DNA from: Ananas comosus
Taxonomy: Eukaryota; Streptophyta; Magnoliopsida; Poales; Bromeliaceae
Reading direction: 5' to 3'
DNA length: 64,000 nt
Assembly (NCBI RefSeq): GCF_001540865.1
Contig: NC_033642.1
Span: forward strand, 3,429,365 to 3,493,364
A program made the position numbers and the translations under genes. Each line of letters opens with the position of its first letter. Position 1 is the stretch's first letter. This document shows positions 43,511 through 54,031 of this stretch, in pieces. Under the pieces are notes generated by a model. The model had not been told where the DNA came from and searched no databases. It saw only the letters and a program-made list of their open reading frames with translations.

Positions 43511-46500
43511 TGTAACATACCAGATTTTAGTATAAAAATAAAAATAAATAAAAATAGTGTGAGATACTATTTTTATTGGATTTAGAGGAGTTAAACATAA
43601 GTCAGAAGTGACTTGTGCTGAAATCGGAATGAAAACAAAAGATTTAGAATTTTCTGTTGGAAACGGGACAGATAAATTAGCAGAAAATGCACAGTGTCAT
43701 AAAATTATGAAAACTGGAGAATAAGTCAGAATTATTTTTATGAGGCTAGATTTAAAGTTTCATGTCATTCTGGCACCCGGAAGGTGGAAAATAAAATCCG
43801 ACAGCTATCTGATAAAGATTATAGTTCGGTATAGTTTTCAGTGATCAAACTGGGTCGAAACTGAAAACTTAAGATATATTCTTACTCAGTACGTTAAACC
43901 GAGCCTGCCTGTCAAATTTGAGCCCAAACGGACATTCAGAAGGGCTTCGACTGTTCCGAACTGCTAAACTGCCTGGAGTGAATAGTGTTTTGGGGTGTTA
44001 ATTATATAAGAAGACTTGTCTTCTTCTTCTCCTTCAGCCGACCACCCCACACCACCATCACCCGCACGCATGGAGAGGGGAGAGAGAAACCCTCCTTTCT
44101 CTCTCTAGATTCCTCTCTCATCTTTCTATATTTATCGCTCAAATTTGCGACGTTGGTGGAGAAGATGCTCGCGAACGCATTGGGAGCGACGGATCGAGCT
44201 TTCGTGCGCCCGTTGGAGCGGCGTGTTTTCGTCGCGGCGTTCACAATGTGGTAAGTTTTTGGGATTTGGCTTAATCCTTCACATTAAGTGTTCTAATAGC
44301 CTCTAATGAGCTTTGTTAGCATGTTGCTACATTTAATTTGGGTTATTTGGAGGTTAATTCATATTAGGTTTAGAAAATGGAGTTTTGTAAAATATGGGAG
44401 TTTGATCTAATTTGACCCTTCGTAAACCTAATTGCTAGGTAAACGAACGCGTTGGCGAAGTCGGTTCGGTGATTCATTGAGCCGTTGCGAAATTATTAAA
44501 GAAACGGACGTTTAGGCTTCGTTTCCGCCTGGAGGGCCGAGGCGATATCGTAAACTCATGAAAATGGATTTGAAGCACCGTGGCACATAACCGAAGACCC
44601 TTAATTTTCGGATCGTGGATTGGAGGCCGTTCGGGTGGTCTCGCGAGGGATTGGGCCAAACCGGGTGCTGGTTGCCGCGGGAGGCCGATTGCAAGTGTCG
44701 ACAAGCAATCGGAATGCGAAATGAGGTGGGTTGTGCTTACCGAAGCGACTAGGTCGCCTTCATGCCAAATTGTAGTGTGTTTCACTATTGATGCATGGTG
44801 GTAGTAAAAATGCTAAGTAAGAATGCATGATAAAGATGCTAAGAAATGTATGCATGTGATAGATGTTAATTGTAAATGCATAGAAAGTATGCTAAGTGAA
44901 TATAAGGGCTAAAAGAATGCATATTGATATAATATAAGAATGCTAAGTAAATGCATGTGTAGTATGCTAATGAATGCAAGAGCTAAATGCTAAATGAGTA
45001 TGTAAGACATATGTTAGATAAATGCATGAGTTAAATGCCAAGTAACACGAGCTAGATGCATATTTTAGAAATGGATGCATGATTGAAATGCTAATAAAGA
45101 ATGCATGAGATATGTGTTAAGTAAGAATGCATGAGTTGTAAGCTAAAATGTAAATCGATGATCATTTGAGAAGAACATAAGTATGTCCATGAGATGCTAA
45201 AGAATATATACATGATTCATATTATGAGAATATGTTAGAATGACATGAAGGTTGAACTTGAGTCAATGAACTCTAAGTAAAGTAAAGAACTCAATAAATG
45301 TGGCATGTAAAGAATCCTAAGTATAAATAACTAGAATGATGAGTGGCATGTCAAGTACAATTCCTAGGTGTGGACAACTAGGAAAACAAGAACATGAGTG
45401 GCATTGAATCTAGTGTCATTGAACATAGGTTATACACGAGTGGCATGTCAAGTATAATTCCTAGGTGTGGACAATTAGGAAAACAAGAACATGAGTGGCA
45501 TTGAACCTAGAGTCAAGTAAACCTAGGTTGTGAACATAGTGACATGGAATCTAGAATCAAATGAACCTAGGTGGTAAAGAATATTGGACCTAGTGTTAAT
45601 GAACCTAGGCTAAGAAGATAATGACGTTAAACCTAATGTTTCAACTTAGGTTGAGTAAAGGCTTGGACCTAGATAGGTCGATACTATAGGGTGAGACCAA
45701 CCCTTGAGAGATGTAAAGTGGATTCCGGAATCCCCGCTGCTAGCATACAAGTTGATAGTTCTTGGCCGCAGGTGCATGTGGTATGTTCCTCTCCCACCGG
45801 AAGAACTTCGAGGCTTGTTATTGAGCAAGAATCATGAGCGCTAGGGTGCATGTGGCATGTTCCTCTCCCTATCAGGGATCTCGGCTGCGGGTGTTTGCGG
45901 CATGTTTCTCTCCCACCGGGGGATTCCTGACCACGGGTGTACGCAGCTCTGGGCGACCCGTTGAGCGATGTGGTTTGTGGATTGATGGTTGAGGTGCATG
46001 TGATAGTTCCTTCACCTCGAGCCTAACAGAGCGCGAATTATCCGCATATGATTGACTCAAGACCGAGTCGAGTGGCATAGTTGGCTAAGGTAAAGCAATC
46101 TTAGGTCAGAGTGACAATGTGTATAATATGGCTAAGGTGTGAGTACCCTTAGAATAAAGAATAAAGAATAAAGAAGGGCTAATGCTAAAGATTGGCAAGT
46201 AATAAAGAATAGCAAATGCTAAAGAATAGCTAGTAAAGTAAAGAATGACTAAGAGTAAAGAATGGATAAGAATAAAGTGTAGAAGCAATTAATCTACTTA
46301 TATGAGTTGCATGATTTACATATTGCATGTTGTGAGGCAAGAGCATGGTAATGTTAGTTGCATAATTTATGATTTTATGTCTATCTATTGGACTAACATG
46401 TTGTTTGCCTCCTTTGGACCTGATGGTCAAGCTCTTCCCTTGGGTGGCCGTACCCACTGGGAACCATGGAGTTGGTTCTCACTCCAAGTTGTTTTGGGGT

Positions 46501-46953
46501 GTTTCAGGTTCACACGTGAGCGGCGCGGCGGCGCGAGGCAAGGGCGTAGCATCATAGTTAGCGCCCTACCACCGAGACCAGAGATAGCGGTACCCCGAGT
46601 CGGTTACTTAGGGATGTAAAGAATGAAAAGAATCAAGTTGTAATAATCATGTTAAATCGGATTGTATTTGGAAGTTAAGTGAAAGCTAATGTAAGAATCA
46701 AATGAGAATTGTGATGTAAAAATGTATGAATGTGAATGCATGTAATAACATAGGATGCGTTATGTTGTTTGATACCTTCCATTATGCAATCTTGATTGAA
46801 ATGTATTCCTAGTTGGAACTTCCACATTGTATTGATTGCTATGCCTTGAACGTACAGGGGAGACTCTGTCCGCAGTACAGGAAAAATCCTGTCCGTTCGG
46901 CGGTTTGTTGACGTGCCCGAATCTGACCAAAGAGGCGGGCTCGGGGCGTGACA
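43511..46953 (+). repeat. 3' LTR of the LARD-like element (3,443 bp)
   Basis: The LTR runs TGTAACATACC...GGGGCGTGACA. A low-complexity AATGCATG/GCTAAG zone fills 44810-45250, followed by short CCTAGGTGTGGACAA repeats to about 45640. These mirror the GCATTACTTAGC and CCTAGGTT zones of the reverse LTR at 20868-24244. Confidence 0.9.
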
Positions 46954-48660
46954 CGATATACCTGCCGACAATGGAGAGAAATGAGAAAAAATATTATTAA
47001 AAAAATATTTAAAAATATTTGAGAAAAATATAGGTGAAAATAAAAAAAAAATATTACTAAAAAAAATATATGCTTTATATTTGAGAAACATATAGGTGAA
47101 AATGAGAAAATACCGAAATATATACTACCAAAAAAAGATATGCTCTACATATTGTGTGATAAGTATTATGATGAGATAAAATTGGATACCGTAGATATTA
47201 TACGTGAAAATATTAAGATATGTTCAATACTTAAAAAATGCGTAAAATATTTTGACACGTATTATGTGATAAGTATTATGATAAGATAAGATTATATATT
47301 ATAAATATTTTATGTGAGGGTATTAAGATATGCTTTATGTTTGAGAAACACGTAAAATGTTTTAGCGGGTATTACTTAAATATTGAATATTTTGCTAAAA
47401 AATTCAAAATTATATTTAATTAACGATTTACTTTTTCTTGAGCGCGTATTAAATTTTGTTTAGAAATATTCTACGCTTTTATGGCGCATTACTTAAATAT
47501 TAAATATTTTGCTAAAAATATTTAAAATTATATTTAATTAACGATTTAGTTTTGATTGGGCGGATATTCAAATTTTTTTAGCAATATGTAACGTTTTTAT
47601 AGTGCGCCAAATTTTAATACTCGTTAAAATTGAATCCATCATCTCACGTAAGAAAATCTACTATCATGAATTAAAATTTAAATTATCAAATTTGCGAGTA
47701 TTAAATTTTGACGGACATTACAAATTTAAAATTTAATTTTGAGTATTACGTGATTGACGAGTATTACGTTTGATAAAGAAAATATTTGAGAAAAAGCATG
47801 TATACGAGATAAATTTAATTCTACATATTACGTGATTGGCAGATATTACGTTAAATAGAAGGTAAATTTAATTTTATGTATTATATGATTGGCGGGTATT
47901 ACATTTTATTTATCAAATTTGCGAGTATTAAATTTTGGCGGACATTACAAATTTAAAATTTAATTTTGAGTATTACGTGATTTGTGAGTATTACGTTTGA
48001 GAAAGGGCATTACGTAGAAAGAAAATATTTGAGAAAACGCGTGGATGCGGATATTACGTTAAATAAGAGATAAATTTAATTTTACGTATTATATGATTGG
48101 CAGGTATTACATTATATTTGAGATAAATTTAATTTTACGTATTATATGATTGGTGGGTAGGAAGGAAATATTTGAGAAACGCGTAGATAGGAGATAACGG
48201 ATATGAAGGGTATTATTGTCACAAAAAGTGACAGATACTTTTATTTTCAATCGTTAAGATACCAGTAATGGCAAAAATTAATCTTCTTATTTGGCGAGAG
48301 TAAATTATTTATTTAGTGAATTATTTGAAATAATTGTTGAAAATTAACTGGACATGAAAATATTAATAAAAAGAATAGAGGTATTTTGGAAAAGAGGAAA
48401 ATATTAAAAACTCAAAAAGCTTTTATAAGAGTTAGACACTACCATTTAGGATAAATTTTAAGTTAGTCAGTGATATTATACCCACAATAATTTACATTGT
48501 ATTATCCTAATTTACTAATGTATATTTCTTCGCCCAATTAACACTTATTAATGTGGGAACCCTTATTGGTTCACAAGATATACATATTGAAAATATTAAA
48601 TGCATAATTAAAGACAATGTATTAATACGTTACTAAATAATCTTTACTGTTGTATTTTTC
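46954..48660. repeat. AT-rich region of degenerate GTATTACG repeats
   Basis: Phrases such as ATTACGTGATTGGCGGGTATTACG, AAATATTTGAGAAA and TAAATTTAATTTTACGTATTA recur many times with variation. Similar phrases occur at 49690-50060 inside Helitron-like DNA, so this is probably decayed non-autonomous Helitron sequence. A degraded CCCGC...GCG hairpin near 48664 could be its end. I see no gene. Confidence 0.45.
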
Positions 48661-48707
48661 TTTCCCGCCTGCATCGCGTTGGTCCGTACCGTAGTCTATT
48701 CAAAAAA

Positions 48708-49300
48708 ACTTTGAATCGGGGATCTTGACAGGGTACGGCAGGCGCCTCCGCGTTCTTGCCGAGAGCGGGGGGGCGGGCGCGGAGCGAGAGGCGGCTGGGC
48801 GAGGGCGCTCGCGTGGCGCGAGCGGGGGGCGGTCGGGTGCATGGCGTGGGCAAGCTGGCCGTGGGCGCGAGCCGGCGCCCACGCGCGGCTTTTTTTTTTT
48901 TTTTAAGGGTTCTCCGCGTTCCCCTCACGGTCGCCCCATCCTTTCTCTCAGTCGCCGTACACCGCCCCATTCCTCTTCTTCTTGGTGGCCGTACATCCCC
49001 CAATTCCTCTCATCATAAAAGCCCTTACCCTCTCCCATATCCCTCTCTCTAGCACTCTCCATCTTCACCCTCCTCCCTGCCCCTTTCTCCTCGCCCCTGT
49101 AGCCGCCTGGCAGACCGTTCTCCTCCTCCGGTGCGGCTGCCGTCCTTTCCTCCTCCTCCGGCGTCGCTGCCGGCACCACCTCTGTGAGAATCGTGCCTGA
49201 AGATGGGAAGGAGTAGGTGTAGGAACGTGAGCGATCGCCGCAGCGGCGGTGGCCTCGGACGCTAGCGGTAGGGTATTGGATAAGGAGGCGATGGATGCGG
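48708..49300. repeat. GC-rich module (fourth copy) with CT-rich tail
   Basis: TTTGAATCGGGGATCTTGACAG and GGTACGGCAGG match the modules at 26970 and 27632. A GC-rich tract, a 15-base T-run and CCATTCCTCTTCTTCTTGG-type pyrimidine sequence follow. The layout GC tract, T-run, CT-rich leader is the same as at 27632-28330. Confidence 0.6.
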
Positions 49301-49500
49301 GGGTTTGGTTACGCTGAAATAGGTGGTGGCGCTCGAGTTCTTTGAGATCTAATTCTGATTCTTTGAGTTACTTGCATTTTCCGGCATGCTCATTGATCAT
49401 AACTGGACTGTGAACTACAGCAGAAGCTATGTTCAGGCCATCTCTTTTCAGCTCCATTTGCATTTTACAAGGAAAAGCTCAGTTTTATTTATCTTGCTTA
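49301..49500. other. Short non-coding spacer
   Basis: I see no repeat end, RNA gene or coding signal here. Confidence 0.3.
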
Positions 49501-50212
49501 TCTATCTATTACTATATACTAAAGTAGAACCCTTTATGAACCCTATGTGAGAAGCTGACACGTGGCTTTCTATATGCTTGCCACGTGTCAAGCTCAAATA
49601 TAGATTTTTACTGTATTATATCTATTCTATTTACTATATTATTAAATTCAAATGGTATGAAGGGGATTTTATTTCAAAGTCACCTATAATTATATTGAGA
49701 TATTTGAGAAATTCACGGATATTACGTTGCGAAACAATTGGCGGGTGCGGATATTACGCGTTAGAAGGAAAATATTTATCTTTATTTGTGAATAAATTAT
49801 TACTTAGTTAATTATTTGAAATGATTGGTTAAAAATTACTGGACCTAAAAATATTAGTAAAAAATGATAGAGACATTTTTCGTAACGTGGCTTTCTATAT
49901 GCTTGCCACGTGTCATCATATCTATTCTATTTACTATATTATTAAATTCAAATGGTAGGTGGATTAATAAGATATTTGAGAAATTCACGAATATTACGTT
50001 GCGAAAGAATTGGCGGGTGCGGATATTACGCGTGAGAAGGAAAATATTTGAGAAACGTGTAGATAGAAAATATGATATAAATGCGAGGGTAATATTGTCA
50101 CAAAAAGTAACAGATACTTTTATTTTCAATCATTAGATAAGATCTAATGGCAAAAAATTAATATCTTTTACTATATTATTAAAAATCACCTATAATGAAG
50201 GGGATTTTATTT
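49501..50212 (+). mobile_element. Helitron-like 5' region with internal ~320-bp duplication
   Basis: TCTATCTATTACTATATACT resembles plant Helitron 5' ends (TCTMTAYTA...). The stretch 49560-49860 is repeated with changes at 49884-50170, sharing CTATTTACTATATTATTAAA and GGCGGGTGCGGATATTACGCG. A perfect hairpin of two CACGTG boxes sits at 49556-49590. A PIF1-type helicase fragment follows after the N-run. Confidence 0.5.
49556..49590. promoter_or_regulatory. Inverted pair of ACACGTGGC (ABRE/G-box) motifs
   Basis: TGACACGTGGC and GCCACGTGTCA form an 11-bp perfect inverted repeat around a 13-base loop. Each arm contains the G-box CACGTG, and ACACGTGGC is the plant ABRE consensus. A second copy at about 49884-49914 keeps the right arm only. 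Confidence 0.7.
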
Positions 50213-50782
50213 NNNNNNNNNNNNNNNNNNNNNNNNNNNNNNNNNNNNNNNNNNNNNNNNNNNNNNNNNNNNNNNNNNNNNNNNNNNNNNNNNNNNNNNN
50301 NNNNNNNNNNNNNNNNNNNNNNNNNNNNNNNNNNNNNNNNNNNNNNNNNNNNNNNNNNNNNNNNNNNNNNNNNNNNNNNNNNNNNNNNNNNNNNNNNNNN
50401 NNNNNNNNNNNNNNNNNNNNNNNNNNNNNNNNNNNNNNNNNNNNNNNNNNNNNNNNNNNNNNNNNNNNNNNNNNNNNNNNNNNNNNNNNNNNNNNNNNNN
50501 NNNNNNNNNNNNNNNNNNNNNNNNNNNNNNNNNNNNNNNNNNNNNNNNNNNNNNNNNNNNNNNNNNNNNNNNNNNNNNNNNNNNNNNNNNNNNNNNNNNN
50601 NNNNNNNNNNNNNNNNNNNNNNNNNNNNNNNNNNNNNNNNNNNNNNNNNNNNNNNNNNNNNNNNNNNNNNNNNNNNNNNNNNNNNNNNNNNNNNNNNNNN
50701 NNNNNNNNNNNNNNNNNNNNNNNNNNNNNNNNNNNNNNNNNNNNNNNNNNNNNNNNNNNNNNNNNNNNNNNNNNNNNNNNNN
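50213..50782. other. Assembly gap (570 N)
   Basis: Unknown sequence that separates the Helitron-like left part from the helicase fragment. Confidence 1.
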
Positions 50783-51046
50783 AAGTTACCTTTTAAATTA
50801 CAATGAAGGCAATTCCCGTTGGCTGTTTGTTTTGCTATGACAATAAACAAGAGTCAAGATCAATCGTTATCACATGTTGGCTTATATCTACCTAGACCGA
50901 TATTCAGTCATGGTCAGTTATATGTTGCAATATCTAGAGTTCGAAGTAAGGACGGATTGAATATTCTAATTTGTGATAAAGATGGTTTGTTATCCAAAAC
51001 CACAAGCAATGTGGTTTTTAAAGAAGTGTTTCAGAACTTAAAATAG
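50783..51046 (+). pseudogene. Helitron PIF1-like helicase, C-terminal fragment
   Basis: The frame reads LPFKLQ, a TGA stop, RQFPLAVCFAMTINKSQ, then LSHVGLYLPRPIFSHGQLYV and AISRVRSKDGLNILICDKD, ending at TAA 51044. This is the end of the RepHel helicase of plant Helitrons, including the AMTINKSQ and YVAISR motifs. The stop replaces an arginine expected in the KLxRRQFP stretch. The Rep nuclease and most of the helicase are missing or in the gap, so the fragment is inactive. Confidence 0.88.
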
Positions 51047-51394
51047 GTGAGCGATTTATTTTTCTTCATGTTATTTCAAAATTTACAATTTTTCAATAAT
51101 TCAACTCTGTCATTTAAAAAAAAATAATAAATTTAGATATTTTTCTGAAAGAATTCACTAATATTATGATATTTATCATTTCACTTATCTAACAATTTAT
51201 CTATATTGTTATTGGAGCATGTACTTTCCATCTTCATGCAACAAAATTTTTTTTCTTTATATTTTCTTGAAGACCAACATCTATATATTTTTAAATCTTA
51301 AAAGTTTGTATATCTCTCATATACGTGTGCTTACTCTAATTTGTGTCAAATATGAAAGTTTAGTTAATCTCATTATATGCTTAAATATTAATAT
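51047..51394. other. AT-rich sequence downstream of the helicase fragment
   Basis: No gene is visible. A Helitron 3' hairpin with CTRR was not found here before the next element begins. Confidence 0.4.
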
Positions 51395-51476
51395 TGTCAC
51401 GCCCCGGGGTCCCTTTTTAGTTTGGAAAAACAGCGGAAACGACTAAAATTTTTTTTGAAACACCTGACCCCAGAGT
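51395..51476 (-). mobile_element. Reverse-strand LTR end, cut by a gap
   Basis: TGTCACGCCCCGGGGTCCC and the following 60 bases match the left end of the solo LTR at 38352. The N-run starting at 51477 hides the rest. Confidence 0.85.
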
Positions 51477-51576
51477 NNNNNNNNNNNNNNNNNNNNNNNN
51501 NNNNNNNNNNNNNNNNNNNNNNNNNNNNNNNNNNNNNNNNNNNNNNNNNNNNNNNNNNNNNNNNNNNNNNNNNNNN
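51477..51576. other. Assembly gap (100 N)
   Basis: Exactly 100 Ns, so probably a gap of unknown real size. Confidence 1.
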
Positions 51577-52400
51577 TTACGCCTGAAACTGTTGCTTCTG
51601 TTCTTGGTATGCAGGCTTGGACTAATGGCACTGAATACTTGCATGCTGGTTTTGATGCGGTGCGAGACTGGCGTCTGGTTATGAATGGCGTATGTTTGCC
51701 CAACGTTGAACCGAACGGCATTTGTGTAATGTCAAAGGAATTGAAGATCGAGTATCGTTTCCTGAATTTTGTGGTCTGCTACAATATAATGCCATTGGCT
51801 AACACGAAGGTGGTGCGTTGGGATCGCATGCTTTATATGTATCTGGTGGGTAAGTCGAATGTGGTTCGTGATAGGAAGATCAATCTTAATGTTCCATTTT
51901 TGGTTTGGCGCCGTATGGTTAAAGACATCAAGACTTCTAGTCAGTCAGAGAGGTTGCCTTATCCATTAATCATTATGCGGATTCTGAGGATGTTTGATGT
52001 GGACACGAGATGTTTGTCATATGAACATAGTCTGGGCGTGATTAGTGAGACTACGTTCATTAAATCTTCGGTGCAGCTTCAGTCGCAGCGCTCTCCTCCA
52101 CGACGTTCGTCTCAGCAGTGTTCCACTCCACCTCCTGGTCCTTCTCGTCCTTCGGCAGAGGTGTCTGAGGAAGAAATGTCCGTCTCTTCTATTTATCGGG
52201 AACAACAAAGGTTATCTTTAGAGCAAGAACGCATCTCGGGCGAACTTCGACGGATTTCTGAGGATCAGGCTCGCATGGTTGCCGAGCAGGAGCGCCTCAC
52301 TCGGCAAGTGGGCAAGCTTCGTCGTATGATGCGAGCTATCTTTGACAAACTAGGGTGTTGTAGCGCGGATCTTCCTGCGCCTGGTGCTGATTCCGACTGA
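51577..52400 (+). CDS. Plant retroelement ORF ('putative plant transposon protein' type), N-terminus missing
   Basis: The frame is open from the gap edge to TGA 52398 with no internal stop, over 270 residues. The first half (TPETVASVLGMQAW, RDWRLVMNGVCLPN, then IEYRFLNFVVCYNIMPLANT) resembles the domain that Pfam calls a putative plant transposon protein, found in the terminal ORF of many plant LTR elements. A proline/serine-rich hinge (about 52080-52170) follows, then a glutamate/arginine-rich coiled coil (EQQRLSLEQERISGELRRI). The ORF is followed by a purine tract and then a second PPT and LTR, which fits the last ORF of such an element. Its role is unknown. The N-terminus lies in the gap. 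The true start cannot be given. Confidence 0.65.
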
Positions 52401-52479
52401 GATCTTTTGGTGTTCCCTCGTTTTGGTCGTTTTGGCATTTTCTTGACAAAAAGGGGGAGGATGATGATGATGATGCTTG

Positions 52480-52660
52480 ATGCTTAGGATGTAACTACTG
52501 ATGCTTAGGATCTGATGCTTAGGATGATGCTTAGGATGTAACTAACTACTAATGCTTAGGATCTGATGCTTAGGATGATGCTTAGGATGTAACTATGCTT
52601 GCATGCTTGTGTTTTTTGCTTTATGTGCTTGATGAACTCTTGAACTTTGCTTAGGATGTA
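52480..52660 (+). repeat. TGCTTAGGAT minisatellite
   Basis: TGCTTAGGAT occurs at about 52481, 52502, 52515, 52527, 52553, 52567, 52579 and 52648, with GTAACTA between some copies. A larger 52-base unit is visible between 52502 and 52590. Confidence 0.85.
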
Positions 52661-52926
52661 ACTATGCTTGAACTCTTGACTTATAACTGAATTCATTGCA
52701 AATTTTGATGAAGTGTGTGGAGATTATTTTGCAGGGTATTTCAAGACTTCGAGACTCTATGTCATGTCCTAAGTCATAGAGTCTGTATTAGGATGTTAAA
52801 AATGTAATTCTGTTTTTATTGGATCGATCACGCAGAAGGTTGTTGTTTGGTGATTGCAATAACCTTCTTATTTTTGTCTTTGGATAAGCATTGTAAATTC
52901 TTTTTGTATTTTGTCACGAAATCGCC

Positions 52927-52938
52927 AAAGGGGAAGAT
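52927..52938 (+). other. Polypurine tract of the element carrying the 51577 ORF
   Basis: AAAGGGGAAGAT directly precedes TGTTAAGGATT, the likely LTR start. Confidence 0.65.
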
Positions 52939-53536
52939 TGTTAAGGATTTTATAAGTTGGCGAATTTCGTGAAGGTTTGGACGGAGTCTCGAAGAATTAG
53001 AAGATGAAGATTGACGAAAAGAATTGAAGTTTTTGTAATCAAAGACCCTTAAGATCTCAGGTATGATTATAAATAATTTGTGGTGAAGTTTTCATTGTTC
53101 AAAGATGTTTAGAAGACTTGGTTTCTTATTGTTTTATTCAAACTTAAGTTTTTTGAAAAACTCAGGGGTCGGGGACCGGTCCTTGATCAGAGGGACCGGA
53201 CCCATCAAGCTTCTCTGCGTAGAAGGTTTGGGAGACCGGTCTCTGATCATGAGGACCGGTCCCCGTACGTGGTTTTCCTTGTTGCGCAGGGAAGGACCGG
53301 TCTCTGAATTGAGGACCGGTCCCCATACGCATATTTTACATCTACGCAGCGAAAGACCAGACCTCACCTTGGAGGACCGGTCTTCTCGAAAGGACCGGAC
53401 CCTGAGATCGTCGTCAGTTTTTAAAATTGAGTTTTTGGAATCCTAATCTATCTAGAAGTCTTCTAAACCTATAAATATGATATGAGGATCTCTATTTGAA
53501 TTGGATTGAGCGAGATAACTTTTTAAAAACCCTAAC
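52939..53536 (+). mobile_element. Putative 3' LTR with a 60-bp ACCGGT array
   Basis: The LTR begins TGTTAAGG. ACCGGT-like cores lie at 53175-53399. CTATAAATATG lies at about 53470. The right end is not defined: a chromodomain fragment of another element is in place by 53540, so the LTR is either very short or truncated. Confidence 0.55.
53175..53399. promoter_or_regulatory. Periodic ACCGGT palindrome array (20/60-bp grid)
   Basis: Cores start at 53175/53195, 53235/53255, 53296/53315, 53356 (decayed)/53376 and 53394. Within pairs the distance is 19-20 bp, and successive pairs start 60, 61 and 60 bp apart. TGATCA lies between the partners of the first two pairs. Confidence 0.85.
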
Positions 53537-53688
53537 GGCTTGATTCGGAGAAACCACGACGAGCGCGAGGCCACTTGGGAGTTGGAAAGGGCGCTGCGAG
53601 AGCGCTATCCCCATCTTTCCCAGATAGAGGCTTGAGGTACTTGTCATTTCGAGTTTCGCGGACGAAACTCCTTTTTAGGAGGGGTGAA
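53537..53688 (+). pseudogene. Chromovirus chromodomain tail and PPT fragment
   Basis: RRNHDEREATWELERALRER and YPHLSQIEA end at TGA 53632. The phrase TTTCGCGGACGAAACTCC and the purine tract AGGAGGGGTGAA (53677-53688) follow, as at the end of the element at 8649. It is the last 150 bases of another gypsy element. Everything upstream is replaced by the 52939 LTR. Confidence 0.85.
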
Positions 53689-54031
53689 TGTAACACACTG
53701 GTGTCTGCCACCACGGATGACGCACCTCGCACGGGGAATTTTTATCTTTTAATTCTCCCGTGGGGTAGTATTCATGATTCAGATTAATATTTAAATATGT
53801 ATGGGAATCAGGTTTTGTGGATTCATGGCTTCCAATAAACGCAAGCGTCTATTGTTAATTACCCCTATAGAATATTAGGGCACCTTCGATTAAGAGACCT
53901 CTGAAATGCTGAAGATAAACTGGAATTAGACAAAAGGAATTTTATAATTTATTGCTCAATTACATGGCTTTAACCAAGGGCATACCCTCAGTGTACATGA
54001 ATAGAGCGTAAAGAAAATGTATTTTTCAATT

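Larger units (their letters stand above)
36846..46953 (+). mobile_element. Non-autonomous LTR element (LARD-like), nested-split
   Basis: A truncated 5' LTR (36846-37832) matches the end of the full 3' LTR (43511-46953). A PBS, TGGTATCAGAGC, is at 37840-37851 and a PPT precedes 43511. The internal DNA, 37833-38351 plus 42140-43510 (about 1.9 kb), contains no gag or pol motif in any frame. A solo LTR with its own TSD separates the two internal parts. The element therefore resembles a large retrotransposon derivative mobilised in trans. Confidence 0.8.
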
